Assembly: GCA_030248295.1 (NCBI GenBank)
Contig: JASANH010000073.1
Span: forward strand, 248,001 to 312,000
DNA length: 64,000 nucleotides
Direction: 5' to 3'
Source: Mesodorylaimus sp. YZB2_4
Lineage: Eukaryota > Nematoda > Enoplea > Dorylaimida > Dorylaimidae
Shown: one piece after another, positions 1 through 11,977 of the stretch
Numbering within the stretch: position 1 is the first letter of the stretch
Layout of the letters: each line of letters begins with the position of its first letter
Made by a program: the position numbers and the translations under genes
The notes under the pieces: generated by a model
Told to the model about the DNA's origin: nothing
Seen by the model: the letters and a program-made list of their open reading frames with translations, nothing else
Databases searched by the model: none

Positions 1-103
1 AGCCGCCTAAGGTAAAAAGTGAACGCCCTGACTGGATTTGTAGGAAACTGGCATGGTGTATGCTCTCACATTTGCCGCTCACCTCATAAAATGGAAAGGT
101 CCC

Positions 104-590
104 CACAAAGTAGGAGCTACTCCTGCTACCAAAGTGCTGCGCTCCCCACCAAGGAGGAGCTGCTCCTGCAACAAAATGAGCAGCTCCGAGCTGCTCCCCA
201 CCAAGGAGGAGCAGTTCCCACCAAGGAGGACCTGCTCCTGCCAAAAAATGAGCAACTCTGAGCAGCTCTCCACCAAGGAGGAGCTGCTCCTGCAACAAAA
301 TGAGCAGCTCCGAGCTGCTCCCCACCAAGGAGGAGCTGCTCCTGCCACAAAATGAGCAGCTCCGAGCTGCTCCCCACCAAGGAGGAGCTGCTCCTGCAAC
401 AAAATGAGCAGCTCCGAGCTGCTCCCCACCAAGGAGGAGCTGCTCCTGCAACAAAATGAGCAGCTCCGAGCTGCTCCCCACCAAGGAGGAGCTGCTCCTG
501 CAACAAAATGAGCAGCTCCGAGCTGCTCCTCAGTAAGGAGGAACTGCTCCTGCAACAAAATGAGCAGCTCCGAGCTGCTCCGCTGTAGGT
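104..590. repeat. 52-bp minisatellite
   Basis: About eight copies of a 52-bp unit. The anchor TGAGCAG lies at 177, 249, 301, 353, 405, 457, 509 and 561; the 177-249 step carries 20 extra bases. The unit contains GAGCTGCTC and its reverse complement GAGCAGCTC in alternation, so each copy can fold into hairpins. Because 52 is not a multiple of 3, successive copies change reading frame. The open frames on both strands are low-complexity and no protein is called. Confidence 0.9.
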
Positions 591-792
591 TTCGAAGACA
601 TGTTGTTGTCACTTTCAAATTGGCGCAACATAGCAGACATAACAGGCCCTTTATACGTGAAGGCGGGAAATTCAAAAAACCTCGCCGCTTCATAGAAGCG
701 TCACTTAAGCTGGATTTGGATTTGACATGTGTCAATCATGTAATCACATGGATGATACTGGGTATGGACAGTGAGTACCGCCGATATGGTCA

Positions 793-1020
793 TTGGCTGG
801 GTCAGTAATGTGAGCCAGTACTGTACATTGGCTAAGGGTGGGCTGTCTTGACCTCCTCCACCCTGGTGGACTTGGAGGATGGACGGTGACCTGCTCGCTC
901 CTATACTTGGCTGGGTCATTAATGTGAGCCAGTACTGTACATTGGCTAAGGGTGGGCTGTCTTGACCTCACCCACCCTGGGTAACCTGGGTGAGTAACGG
1001 TGATCCAATCGCTCCTATAC
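793..1020. repeat. 114-bp tandem duplication
   Basis: Two adjacent 114-bp copies, 793-906 and 907-1020. Both begin TTGGCTGGGTCA, share the block around the TACTGTACATTGGC core and end with GCTCCTATAC. They differ mainly in a short C/G-rich middle. No coding potential is seen. Confidence 0.85.
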
Positions 1021-1433
1021 TACTTATACAGTTGCCACATACTGGAACCGAAATCTTTTACGAAAATGTGAGGAAGTGGCTCAGCAATGTTTTAAAACGA
1101 CATCAGATCACGCGATTTGAAACGATATACAGGAATTGCTAGGAAAAACCTCGTAAAGTCTTGGTCTTGGATTTAAATAATGCGTGCACAAAATGTCAAA
1201 ATTTGGTTGACTTCTCACGAGATTTTTGACTTTGCCAGGGGCTCCAAAAACTTTTTGACTTCGACATGGACTTTAACTGAGGCCAAAAGTTTTTTTGACA
1301 TTAATATTGACTTTGACGTAATTTTGAAAACATACGATTTAGACTTTGATATTGACGTCACTTGCAACACTAGTCACCCCCCAAGTGTTATTTGCAAAAG
1401 GAAGACAAATGAATTGTTAATTCTGAATCTTAC

Positions 1434-1847
1434 CATTTTCTCACTGTACGTAAATCTTCTCGCAATCCCCCAGCTTGGGTCGCAGTCAATCTGAACAGCT
1501 GGTTTCCAGTCAACGTTTTTTCTGTCTCGATCTGTTTGATAAGGGTAAATGAAAATGGATTTGTGATCAGGATCCAATTTCTTAACAGATACAGAGAACA
1601 GAGCTATCAAATATTTGTGTTGAGGAACTAACATGGATTCGGCAGATAAAGTCTTGGGTGCAGAAATGAGCATGACATCGAGACAATATTGAGAATTTAT
1701 AATTGTAACTAATTCTCTGGTGGACAGGTTGAACTCTTGCAATCCATTAGCGCATGCGATATAGAATAAATCATCTTTCTCCGATACGGCTACAGAATTT
1801 GGATAGAGCACCTGATCTGGCAAAATGATTGACATCGGAGTCTCCAT
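1434..1847 (-). CDS. beta-propeller-like protein, first exon only
   Basis: An open frame on the minus strand starting METPMSI (ATG at 1847) and ending at a GT-AAGA donor after codon 138. It is clearly paralogous to exon 1 of the gene at 60643: both carry an LPD-x-V-x-YPNS block, a GL-x-x-F strand, a central C-x-D, an ALF/ALV strand and a final W-G segment. Both exons end in phase 0 at the corresponding place, so the intron position is shared. Function is unknown; the two-exon relative looks like an NHL/SMP30-type six-bladed propeller. No second exon was found downstream on this strand in the remaining 1.4 kb, which is occupied by repeats. It is either a truncated copy or a gene continuing past the window edge. 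The frame is intact, so it may be functional. Confidence 0.6.
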
Positions 1848-2474
1848 GATGTAAAAATGCTCAAAATTATGTGAAAGTGATTGAGTCAATCCAATGCCTG
1901 ACAAAAATCCGCAGCAACCACACCAAATTTTGTGCACCGAGACGTTGGAATAGCGCAATATTGAATCTCCATTTTGTATTTTTCGATTAGTGGAATGGAT
2001 GTACGGATGGCGCATATTTTTCAGTGGTTGGTTGCCATATTCACGTTATTGTCAACGGGCAGACAAGCTAATCTGCTGTTGAGAAAGTGCAGCATGCTGC
2101 TGACTATTCCTGAATCATTCCTGCCAGACAGCAAAAGATGCACGAGAAACGCAAAGCAAAAAAGATTGGGCAGGGTGCACTCGTCTTTGGATCAAGATTA
2201 GTTGTACTATACGTTTCAGACGTCTGTTATGTCCGAGTGTGTAAACTATGAACGAGTCTGCGGAATAGTAGCCAGGAGGAATATTGCGCGAGACTCAGAC
2301 AGCATGCGTACAAAAGTAATATACACAAGTATGGGGAAATTGTGAGGCGCCTGGCAGTCGGCAAGCACAGTGCGAAATCATTGAAAGAAACGTGACATAC
2401 GAAAATTACGTGTAAGCTGTAAACGGAAACTCTACAAGGTCACCAATTTTCCGGCTCTGGCTCACCCTGTAGGA
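1848..2474. other. intergenic, nothing recognised
   Basis: No gene-like frame with family resemblance and no repeat shared with the rest of the window was seen here. The minus frame of the preceding exon stays open to about 2015, but the extra N-terminal part has no counterpart in the paralogue. Confidence 0.5.
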
Positions 2475-2615
2475 CACAGGCTCGTTGCTTAGTGGCCAGG
2501 CAGTCAGTTATGGGGAGTGTTCGACTTGCGGTCTGGTATGGCATTTTTGTGTTTGATGTGCTCCTTCACCCTCGAGTGCGCATAAGCGTTTGGATGAGGT
2601 AAAACATGAACATGG
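2475..2615 (+). mobile_element. tRNA-derived SINE, family I
   Basis: An A-box-like TTGCTTAGTGG at 2485 and a B-box-like GTGTTCGACTTGC at 2517, spaced as in a tRNA with a long variable arm, are followed by an unrelated body. The tail, CCCTCGAGTGCGCATAAGCG then AAAACATGAACATG, is shared with the copy at 18190 and, in its first part, with the 3' end of the LINE at 33420. This is the usual structure of a SINE that borrows a LINE 3' end. Confidence 0.75.
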
Positions 2616-2714
2616 TCAGATATATTGCAAACCATGAGACAAAGTGTGGCTGAACAAAAAACATGTGACAGCCTTCTTCCGACAGACCCAGACAGACTTA
2701 CCAGGTGAGACATA

Positions 2715-2810
2715 CCCAGTGGTCGGCATGCGGTCAGGGGGGGAAGGGGGGTAAGACAATCGAGATTTTGTGCAGTCGACCTTTATGGATGTCCCCTCAG
2801 CATATGGTAT
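2715..2810 (-). repeat. CCATCCATAAAGGTCGAC repeat, copy 1
   Basis: A short C-tract-rich repeat ending in GTCGACCTTTATGGATGTCC. The same block (CCATCCATAAAGGTCGACCG, then a CCCCCC tract and TGACCGCATGCCGACCAC) occurs inverted at 11190-11330. A looser version lies at 12680-12800. It is probably a non-autonomous DNA element fragment. Confidence 0.65.
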
Positions 2811-4937
2811 AATCGAGCATTCCTTTCTGCTTGGTCGAATAGGCGATGGGAACTGAGCCATGATCGACGACTCATGTACATCATCGGCATCGATCGACTA
2901 CAGCAGTGGCCCTCCATCCCTAACGCGAGCCTGTGATCTGTGGTGACTGGTAAGATGTGTTGTGCTTACCAGTTTCGTGCATTTTCGATTTTCTAATGTG
3001 AAGAGAAATAAAACACGCACGAGCCGCGCTGAGGGAAGCATATACAGTAAACTTTATTCCAACCGAGTTTCGCAGCTCTGCAGCAGTGCACAGGTGACAA
3101 TGAATCAAAGTCTCGGATTTGGTTGTTCGTTAGATGCTTCTTTGAAACTTCTAGGCTGGTTCTGCATGAACATGAAAGTCGTGTCCTACTACCCGTTATC
3201 ACCTTATTCACGCATGTCGTTATGCTGTCATTTGCTCAACTAATTTTAGACGCACTCAGCTTTGGCCAGGGCACCCATTAGGAACTCGGGTTGTAGGACA
3301 CAAATCGTATGTGCTTGAAACTCGCATCTGAAATTAAGTGAGCAGGCGGTTCAGGCTGGTGGCGATACTTGGTACCCTGCTGGAAAGAAATAAAACGCGA
3401 GCACTTGGCCCGATCAATCAAATTCTTTATGTAGCCACATAGGCACTACCAGAAGGCACTTCACAATGTCCTGCCTGATGACACCTGAAATCCTCGGCAT
3501 ATCCTAGGGAGTACTAGGACAAGCCACTGGACGGCCTTAGCCACAGGAATGAACCAGCGTAGCCCACGACACCACGCGTATCGTTTATTATTTCGACCAC
3601 ACAACGGCGTGTAGGCTCACAGTTCAGAGGGCGGAGGGCACAAGTGTCGGTCCTAACGGAGGCTCTGATAGTCCTGAGCCCAATTTGCCCAGAGCGCAAC
3701 TCATCGTCAGACCAGGAACTCGACACCAGTCACCGCTTAACGTCTGCAAACCAAACCAGTCGATCTCCTCTCGGCCACGTGTCTGGCTGGTCTGCCCTGC
3801 CCTAGGATAGGCTGACCAGTTCTCTAAACCAGTGATCTGATAGGTGAAAATGAGGCATCCTCACCTATCACACTCGTGATAGGTAGCAATATCGAAAGGA
3901 AGCAGGCATCAAAGATTGAATCAGATAGCCGACTACTGGCTGACTAGTACGCGTGCTTGCACGCATACTGTGCTGTAGCGGTTCGCACAAAACTATTAGC
4001 TGGATGACAACCTTCCAAATATGCTAGCACGGCATTGGCACAGATACCGTACGTTTACCCATGCATTTCATGTACTTTTATAAATTGCACCCATTAAACC
4101 TTATCTCCAGCCAATAAAACTGGTGATTACAACCCCATTAACTTAATATATATGCCCTTAGCCTATCAAGAAACCATTTCCTCGCCCCACCACCACAAGC
4201 CAGACGTCTCTTTTTGCGCGATCCTTTCTCAATTCGAAAGCATAGTCCTGTAACAAAATTGAAGATTTTCTGCACAAAGAAAGGCGCCTGTCAGAGTGCT
4301 CGCTCATCATATCTTCTATTAGCGTCCTGTTCTGCGTGCTAGTTGCACAGTCGAGGAAATGTGATCATTGGCTAGCCTGGCTCTCCCCATCCCACTAATC
4401 CTTCACACGCCACCTACGCATTTCATCTCCGTTTTCTCGTGCCGACGTCGATGCGCTTTTTAAAATTACATGGCCATATATGGGCCCAATAACATTCGGC
4501 CTTAAAGGGCAAATCTGGGGGGGGGACATGGAAAAACTTTTTACCTTGTTAAAAGTCCCTAATTAAAATTTACATTGGTTCGAGACGTTGCCTTGGCAGC
4601 GAGTTTGACGCATGCGGGTCTCATAGCCGCCCATCACCAATTGACTATTCTTTCACACTTTTCACACTTGATTCCAAACGAGTTTGCCTAGAATTACTGT
4701 GTGTAATTTTAAGCTAGGCTGGGGTCATAAAGCTAATCTTTATTCTTCATCGATCGCAGAAAATCTTGGTCCTCCCACTAAGGCAAGACCCCCCTCCCAC
4801 TCAACTTCGTCTACAGTTTCGTTGCGTAGTCAGCACACTGGCTAAAGTGAGGCAGCATTCTCTCAAAACTTGACACCAAATTGGTACTGTGCGTAAGAGA
4901 TTCTGAATCCTCGCTCCTCTCCGTATTTTATAGGAAA
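2811..4937. other. intergenic, no gene recognised
   Basis: About 2.1 kb without a supported gene. Two similar GAAATAAAACGCG-like stretches (around 3002 and 3385) hint at an old duplication. Runs of C and poly-G near 4520 are present. No RNA gene or complete transposon could be identified. Confidence 0.4.
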
Positions 4938-5840
4938 ATGGACCGCACAACTACAATACCACCAATGATCTGGATCCTATCAAACATTTCTTACAACGTT
5001 AGTGGCTGCTGGCCATGGGCTCACGTCGATCAAAGTACATTCAACGAACTGGCTTCGAACTTGTTTAATTGTATCATTTTTTTAAGTCGAGCGAATCAGA
5101 TAACAATATTAGCCAATATAACAATCGATATTGTGAGTTCCGTCTTCACTTGTGTTGGCATTTGGCGAATATCAATCGTAAAAAAGAGCGTTTCTATATT
5201 TACATTCTGGTCATAGGTGTGCTTGACCTTCTGTTCAATTTAAGCATCATTCCACTTTCACTTTCCGCTAAAGTCGCTTTTCACAACATTTTTCGGGATA
5301 GTTATTCAGGGGCAGTTTTCGAATGTATCATAGGATCTTTGACCTACGCCTGGTCTCTGGGGGCTGATATATGCACCCTCATGCTGGCTATGGAACGGTA
5401 CATTGCCATTTGCACACCGTTCGCTTACAATGCTAAGAAGCAAAGAATGTTATCCATTTCGACATGTATTTTGGTAATCTTGGGCACAACACTGCGTTTT
5501 CTCACTTCTCCTCTGCTGTATTGGGTGATTGAATTAGGAGTCGATCAGAGTGGCGCCATGGCCCCTTAGTTTTAGTTCTACTTAATTATCTAGCATTCTC
5601 CCATTTGCCTGCTTGCTGTTTTTCACTAATACCATTCTACCATTCTTGTTTATGTTATATTTCTAACCGCGCATTGCATATACTACGGCAAAACGACACC
5701 TGTCACAATTGCATGCCGGTTCGTCTGATGCACAGCGGCAGAATGTGCAGCAACAGTCGTCAGCCATGGCGCGTCTTTTGCTGGTTTTAGTGATATTGTT
5801 CATTCTCAACCAAACTTCATACTGCATGTAGGCCGTGTCT
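4938..5840 (+). pseudogene. class A GPCR pseudogene
   Basis: A decayed duplicate of the intact receptor at 13267-14409, in the opposite orientation. The start MDRTT, the CWPW-x-H-x-D ectodomain motif and TM1 match in one frame. At about 5186 one A is missing from an AAAAAA run relative to the paralogue, and the match continues in another frame through the ERY-x-AIC motif to a stop near 5569. Homology then resumes in a further frame: the off-frame peptide ending RMCSNS is mirrored by the same off-frame reading of the intact gene, proving nucleotide homology. It fades near 5840, before the last transmembrane segments. Both copies keep an acceptor-like TAG/CAG four bases before the ATG. Confidence 0.85.
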
Positions 5841-7101
5841 GCGTATGTCGCCAGGCGCACGATCCCAAAACATACCATTTCTTTGACAGAAATGATATTA
5901 GCCTATAGTTAGGTAAGAGTAGGAATGAGCCAAGTGTGTGCGAGTTTTTTTGCCAATTTAAAGTAATTATCGATACTGTACTGCACAAGCTGATAAAGTA
6001 AAGAAGATCCATGCTACTCACTAATGACTGTCACAACTTGAACTTTTTCTATAAAAACGGATACTGTATTTCCAATGTTTTCACTCCTCACTAATATTTG
6101 TCGTCCTACTTCAAACTATTTGAAAAATCTGATTCTGTGTTTTCTGGGCTCTCAATTAATAATAATAAATTGTAACTCTAATTATGAGAAGAAAAAAGGA
6201 AGCATCAGCGCAGATAATTGATCTCACCTCGTTCATTACACTGGATTGGGGAAATTGCAAAAGTTAGTTGTTCGCCAGCAGTTATTACAAACACTATTGG
6301 CTTAGTATTTTGGATCAGGTAGCTTAGATTGGATCTGATCCAAATTTTTGGATGGTAATTTTGCGGATCGGACTGGATCCGGCTGTGAGCTGTGAGCTGC
6401 TAAACTTAATGCTGGTGGTGACCTTGGCTACAAATCTGGCTGCTACTGTAGGAATATTCGAAAACCAAAATCAACTTTATGCGGCATAAAGAGAGTAAAT
6501 TTGGTGCAAATCAGACCTTGACATGGGTTCGTTATTTGCTACATTTTTGATTGCAATGTGCGAAATTTGTTGCAGGTCGGTCCAGTCCAATCAGACATGG
6601 CAGTGACAAACTTGCACAAGTGGAACCAACGCAAATGAAGGCACTATATTTCCATCCAACTACTCATCCGCACGAACAACAGAAGTGCTATAATTGCGAG
6701 ACTACAAGAAAGCATGCAAATTGCGCAATATCACATTTGATCTTCATCAAATCAATATTGGCAAGACAATTTTTTGCCCTCGCACTCGTCACGAATTCAA
6801 AAAAATTAAGTACTATTGATTGAAAAAAGGCCAACATTGACTAGGAACAAAAAATACAAAAGTACTTCGTAAAAATTCAGAAAACCAAACAGAATATACT
6901 CGTCGCTCATTTTAGCTGCTACTCGTAGAAACTATAAAAATCCTTGACCAAAGTGTGAAACACGAAATTTTGGTTTCAAAAAAAGGCTTTTAAAATCACT
7001 GGGATTTTGACTGGGGGCCCAAAAATTCTTGACTAGGTAAAATTGTATTTGAAATTTGAGAAAAAGCCAGTTTATACAATGTGTTGTTATGAGTGAGTGA
7101 T
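5841..7101. other. intergenic, nothing recognised
   Basis: AT-rich sequence between the GPCR pseudogene and the 3' end of unc-87. It presumably includes the unc-87 3' UTR on the minus strand. No repeat or RNA gene was identified. Confidence 0.4.
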
Positions 7102-8467
7102 TCAGATTCTGCAAACGGCTTCTTCGGGGAACTCCAGTTCCCACAGGCGTTTCAGATGTTTGCCCTTGACATCGCGAGGAGAACCGAAGCTAGTGTATCC
7201 TTTCTGGCTGTCTCCCTTGTTCCAACCGGCCTGGCTGCGAATAATGGTCTGACTCTTTTGGGTCTCCTCGAACGGGATGGGGTCCCCTTCGTAGTTGGAC
7301 TCGCGCACGACGTCTCGTCCGGTGCCGAATCCGACCATGCCCTTTTGCGAGGCGTAAATATTGCTACCCATTTGGTAAGGCACCAAGCCTTGGCCGATTT
7401 GGACTTGCCGATTGAGCCCGGGCACTTGCAGCACTTCCCAACGTGGCTGACCGAATCCGGTCATGCCCACTTGCGAGGCGTACTTGTTGCTGCCCATCTG
7501 GTACCCGATCGTCGTCTGGTCCGGGTGGTCGACCAGCTGATCCGGGTGCTTGCTGTCCTTCATCTTCGTCAATTCTCGACGGTTCGTACCGAATCCGGTC
7601 ATGCCCTTCTGGCTGTCGAACTTGTTCGTACCTGCTTGCAAACGGATGGTGCTCTGATCGATGCTGCTCTCGTGGTGGTAATCCGGGTGCTTAGTATCGA
7701 TCATCTTGGTCGTCTCACGACGGTTCGTACCGAAGCCAGTCATGCCCTTCTGCGATGCGTACCTGAAACGAGTCTAGCATTCCACACTGGCCATGAAGGG
7801 ACTGCTAGTGGCGACAAATTTGAAAAATCAATCAATAAGCGACTCAACCTTCCCCATCACTAAACCCTGCGCCTACTTGTTGGTACCGGATTGCAATCGC
7901 ACAATTCCTTCGCAAAGCAGAATCTTTTCTTCCGGCAGATCTTGCAAATCCTTCGGGTTCCTATTCACACCATGCGATTCACGCACCACGTCGCGTCCAG
8001 TACCGAATCCAGTCATGCCCCTCTGACTGTCGTACTTGTTCGTACCGCTCTGCAAACGAACTTCCAAATCCGATAAACGAGCAATTTCCTCCGGGATTTC
8101 TTGCAAACAATCTAAAATATCGATTTATTGATTTTCGAAATAGCGGGAAATTCAAAAATTGCTTACCAGATTTGATTTTAAGACTGGTGTTACGTGGTGT
8201 ACCAAAACCAGTCATCCCCTTTTGACTGTCGAATTTGTTGGTACCGTTTTGCAGAATAGCAATGCCATCGGTGGCGCGCAATTGTTCTAGGCTCCATTTC
8301 CCCACACGTTTCCCGGCAGTAGGCTGCGGGGTACCGCCTCGACTGGCCACGCGGGCCTCCATGGTCACCGGGGCTTCGGCCGGGGGTGCCTCTTCCTGCG
8401 GCGGGGCCTCTTCTTGAGCTGGCGCCGGTTGCGCACCCTTCTGTCGCCAAGGCTGTTTCATCGCCAT
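7102..8467 (-). CDS. unc-87: UNC-87-type calponin-repeat protein
   Basis: Three exons on the minus strand: 8467-8167, 8111-7877 and 7762-7102 (phases 1 and 2; canonical GT-AG), giving 398 residues. The N-terminal 50 residues are rich in A, P, E and Q. Then come seven calponin-like repeats of the pattern Q-x-G-[TS]-N-x-[FY]-[DA]-SQ-x-GM-[TV]-GFG, some split by introns. Seven CLIK repeats and no calponin-homology domain is the architecture of nematode UNC-87, which binds and bundles actin filaments in muscle. The last repeat is divergent (GWNKGDSQKGYTSFG). The ATG is preceded by TTTTAG with two bases between, suggesting a trans-splice site or an upstream 5' exon; alternative N-terminal exons, known in this family, cannot be excluded. 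Intron 1 holds one copy of the GCGGGAAATTCAAA motif (8143). Confidence 0.93.
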
Positions 8468-8479
8468 GTCTAAAATGAC

Positions 8480-9685
8480 AAAATATCGGTGATCGATTGA
8501 TCAAAAATATTAATTTTAAAGAAACCAAAATCAATCATTTCACGAAATATAAAATATGACCTGCAAGTATTCGCTATTGATTATCGTCCAATCAAAAATC
8601 GGATACTCAATCAAGAATTCGATATGTAGCGCGCTGGTCCAACTCAAGGGTCGGCAGTGATCGGCAGTCTGCACTTCTGCCTACGCCCTCAGAACTGGTC
8701 TGAGGACTGAAGAAGGAGAAGCTGACACAAACTCTTTTCTGCTTCAGTAGCAAAGCCTAGCCGAAATGTGCTCTTCTTTCGGTGTTTTGGGCTCGTGGCC
8801 ACGTAAGCCGAGCCACACCGCTGCTCCCACCCACTCTATCGCTATATGCATAGGACCAGCCCTGAACCTCGTCTAGCTCTGTTTTAGAACTACACCATTC
8901 GCGCCTGGACTAACACCCCTAGTGTTGCGTATGAGCAGCAGCCCGAGGCGTTTTTGACCTAAGAATAGCCTCGCTTCCTCTGACGTTGCTAGCTGCGAAG
9001 CCCGAGCTCCTGGCGTGCCTGTTGCCGGAATCGTAGACAGGAAGCTTCCAACGTGCGCGAAGTTTGGAAGCGAGAAGAGGGTGTAAACGTTGTTCACTCA
9101 TCTCAGTTAAGTCGTCTGCAGTGGCAGCTTGAAGAAACGGAAGGAATGCTCATATCTTTTGGGCCCAAAACACCAACTCGTAATTCATAGAACGACCCCC
9201 AACTGCTAACGGGCTCGTTGAAATGCACGAACCACTCTCAAGCCCGCTTTCGTGTATACAACTACTTTTTTGTTTCCTAAACATTTTTTCCCTAGGATGC
9301 ATGTTTCTTGAAAAATGTTAGGAACACAGAAATGGATTACAAAAAGAGTGAGCTGATACACTTATGATTCTCTTACTTACATGCTATAAATTACAGGAAT
9401 GGGAACTACTGCGCTGTGCTGTGCTGTGCTGGGTGTTTCGATATTTCTACCACACCAAAACTGACCAGGGGTCCATTGTCAGATACTAACTTTCTGACTG
9501 CGACTATGGTTTAGAATTTGGATAGGCTACCTATTACAGGCATACATTATATGCTACGCCACACCTCACCACCGCCATACTGGATGTATGTCAGCTATAC
9601 TGTGCCGATGAGGTGACTATGCAACTCTAAAAATACACTTACTGCGCCTATTTGCAAAAACCCATTTCGAAAAATGTAAAAGATT
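8480..9685. other. intergenic, upstream of unc-87
   Basis: This should contain the unc-87 promoter, but no TATA box or recognisable factor-site cluster stands out. Short GTGCT-type simple repeats lie near 9410-9430. No gene is supported. Confidence 0.4.
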
Positions 9686-9758
9686 CGACCGTGGCAGGAC
9701 TCGAACCTGCAATCTTCGGATCCGAAGTCCGACGCGTTATCCATTACGCTACACGGCC
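9686..9758 (-). tRNA. tRNA-Arg (anticodon TCG)
   Basis: A 73-nt cloverleaf. Acceptor arms GGCCGTG and CACGGTC pair with one G-T, and the discriminator is G. The D stem is GCGT/ACGC, the anticodon stem TCGGA/TCCGA with loop CTTCGGA (anticodon TCG), and the T arm GCAGG-TTCGAGT-CCTGC. A box and B box (GGTTCGAGTCC) are intact and there is no intron. It reads CGA codons. Unlike the tRNA-like SINEs in the window, all stems pair, so it looks functional. Confidence 0.96.
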
Positions 9759-9849
9759 ACATCTATTAGCAGAACGAGTTTCTGGTATAAGGCAGACTGA
9801 ATGAAGGAATTTGGTTTCATACTCTGAGAAGTAGTGTTTGAAGTGACCT

Positions 9850-9896
9850 CGAGGTCAAAGTCAAAAACCCTAATTGGGTTTTTGACTTTGACCTCG
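9850..9896. repeat. perfect 21-bp inverted repeat, 5-bp loop
   Basis: Arms 9850-9870 and 9876-9896 are exact reverse complements built around AGGTCAAAGTCAAAAACCC, separated by TAATT. It lies about 90 bp beyond the 5' end of the tRNA-Arg gene. It could form a cruciform, or be the core of a small foldback element; related TGACCT/TGACCC words continue to about 9950. Confidence 0.85.
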
Positions 9897-9984
9897 AATT
9901 GACCCACCCTTTGTCAATGTCAGGGTCAGGTCAGAGAGTGAAAAACCCAGGTCATTGGAACATAGCTGTACCCACTGACTTGTG

Positions 9985-10030
9985 AGAAGCACCTGGCGTG
10001 AGAGCCAGAGGCCTCCCCACCGGGCCACTC
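9985..10030 (-). mobile_element. SINE family I fragment
   Basis: The reverse complement reads TGGCCCGGTGGGGAGGCC then CTCTCACGCCAGGTG, matching the A-box half and variable-arm region of the SINE at 18190. B box and tail are missing. Confidence 0.5.
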
Positions 10031-11090
10031 TAATCCCCTAATTTCACTGACGACTCGACTTTATATTTCTTCCATGTCAATTTCAAAGCAGCATTTTATT
10101 TCAAGAAATAGGGCTGCTTTAGTCATGCATGCTGAAGATACGCGTGACAAGTATATAAATGTGTAATGCACTGAAGGCGCTATCTATGCCTTTGTTTTGT
10201 AGTTGGTAGAGGCTTTTATGTTATTCGGGAATTGGCACCAAGAGGATAGTTGGTTAGTCAGTAGACAATGTCTCGGTAGGTCCAGTTTTTTAGTGGAGCG
10301 GTGATGCTAGTGGCAAGTGAACACTGTGCCAAGTACTCATGCTTATTTTAGATTTTGGCAGGTAGAGAAGCTAGGCTTTTTTAGTAGGTTAGCTGGTCGT
10401 ATTTAAGAGAGGGTTTCTGAGAGACTCGACCCATATGAAATATACAGTACTTGGGCAGCCGAATTTTCGACCCCCTTTTATATGCTCTCTCGAAAATACT
10501 TTCAAAACTGATTGTCTTGGCGAAGTAAAACTTTTCTAAAATGCCTGTATATGGAAATAAAGCAACTCTGAGGTCAGAAAGGGTCACTTTTGGTAGAAAA
10601 ATCATAACTTGCTTAGTTTTGGTCAAGAACAACTTTTAAAATGCAGAAATGACCGCTACATTCAAAGGAATCGTAAACTTATTCAAACATTAACCGAGCT
10701 GTAATCGTTCATGAGATATTCGAAAACCCGTTCATGATCAGCCGTGATCAGGCACATAATCGATTATGGGTGAATTAAAAAAGCCAGATCTCCCTGGTTT
10801 TTTCAATGCAATAGTTGCCTTTGGTCAGCACATCATAAAGCAGTCCCAATTTCCGCACTGCGGACCACAGTTGTTGTGCACATGGCCGATAACTGCGCCC
10901 CATGCCGGCAATTTCACCTAATCATGCTCGATCAATTCAGCTGTTAATTACTCGCGCTGATCAGTAATAGCCTATCATGAAGCCCTTGAAAAGAGCTTTT
11001 AAATGCTTTTTTCTGCGTCAAAAATCATAGCATTTTACTCATAATATTGAAGAAAACTGAAATTCGGAAGGAGTGCCTGCAGTACGCACC
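10031..11090. other. intergenic, nothing recognised
   Basis: No gene, tRNA or repeat shared within the window was found in this AT-rich kilobase. Confidence 0.4.
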
Positions 11091-11806
11091 TTTTGAATTT
11101 CCCGCCCGCGCGCCGCTTGTGACATAAGATCGGGGCTGGCTGCTTACTTTGGAAATCCAGACAGATTCTCCAAGTACAAAATTAGACTGACACGTAGGGG
11201 CCATCCATAAAGGTCGACCGCACAAAATCTCGATTCTTTGACCCCCCTTCACCTGACCGCATGCCGACCACTTATCGCGAACCCCCCTCAAAAATGGTCG
11301 ACCACTTCAGCCAGACCCCCTCCCCCTTCAAAACGCGGTTTTTTGAAATCTTTTGTCTTATGCTTTCTTGAGCTCGACAAGATGCCATCTCCTTCGAAGA
11401 CAAGACATTTTAATTGATGGAGCGGATTTCTATTTTGTAAAAGCCTCCACAAACTTTTCCCACAAACTTTTCCCCATATTTTGTAAAAGTTTTGCGGGTT
11501 GGGCCGCGCCGGCTCAGTTCTCTACGGGACTGTCAATCATATTAGCTGGCAAGCAGTCATGAGATGATAAGCGTCTGTGAGGGACAGGTTGGGATCCCGA
11601 TCCTGATCCTGACATTGAGGCATCGGGATTCTGCTAATAATTATGATATGCATAAGCATGGCAGGCACACTCTGATCCATCATATCTGCCATGAAGCAGT
11701 AGCGATGAAGAGGCAACAGCAACATCGGCTCAAATCGATAATGATAGCAACACTAATTTTACTTAGCCTAGGCTGACCTTGCTGGACGCGTATCGAAACT
11801 GCGAAT

Positions 11807-11977
11807 GTACCGTATTTCCTCGAAATCCTCCCCCTCTGGTTATTCTCCCCTGTCTAGACCCCGATTGAACTTTATTCTCCCCCCTCTGGAAATCCTCGCC
11901 CCTCTGTTATTCTACCCCGTCTGGGACCCATTGGAAAAAATTTCTCCCGCGGGGAGAATTTCGAGGAAATACGGTAC
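11807..11977. mobile_element. 171-bp MITE with CCGTATTTCC ends
   Basis: Terminal inverted repeats CCGTATTTCCTCGAAAT and ATTTCGAGGAAATACGG are flanked on both sides by TA, consistent with a TA target duplication. The interior is C/T-rich with two imperfect copies of a CTCCCC-TCTG-GAAAT-like unit. No coding capacity. Confidence 0.75.

Noticed and set aside
79-735. 218-residue Cys/Ser/Leu-rich minus-strand frame
   Set aside because: Translation of the 52-bp minisatellite with shifting frames; no independent coding evidence.
7093-7863. 256-residue plus-strand frame opposite unc-87
   Set aside because: Mirror frame of the calponin-repeat exon; the minus-strand protein matches UNC-87 and explains the openness.
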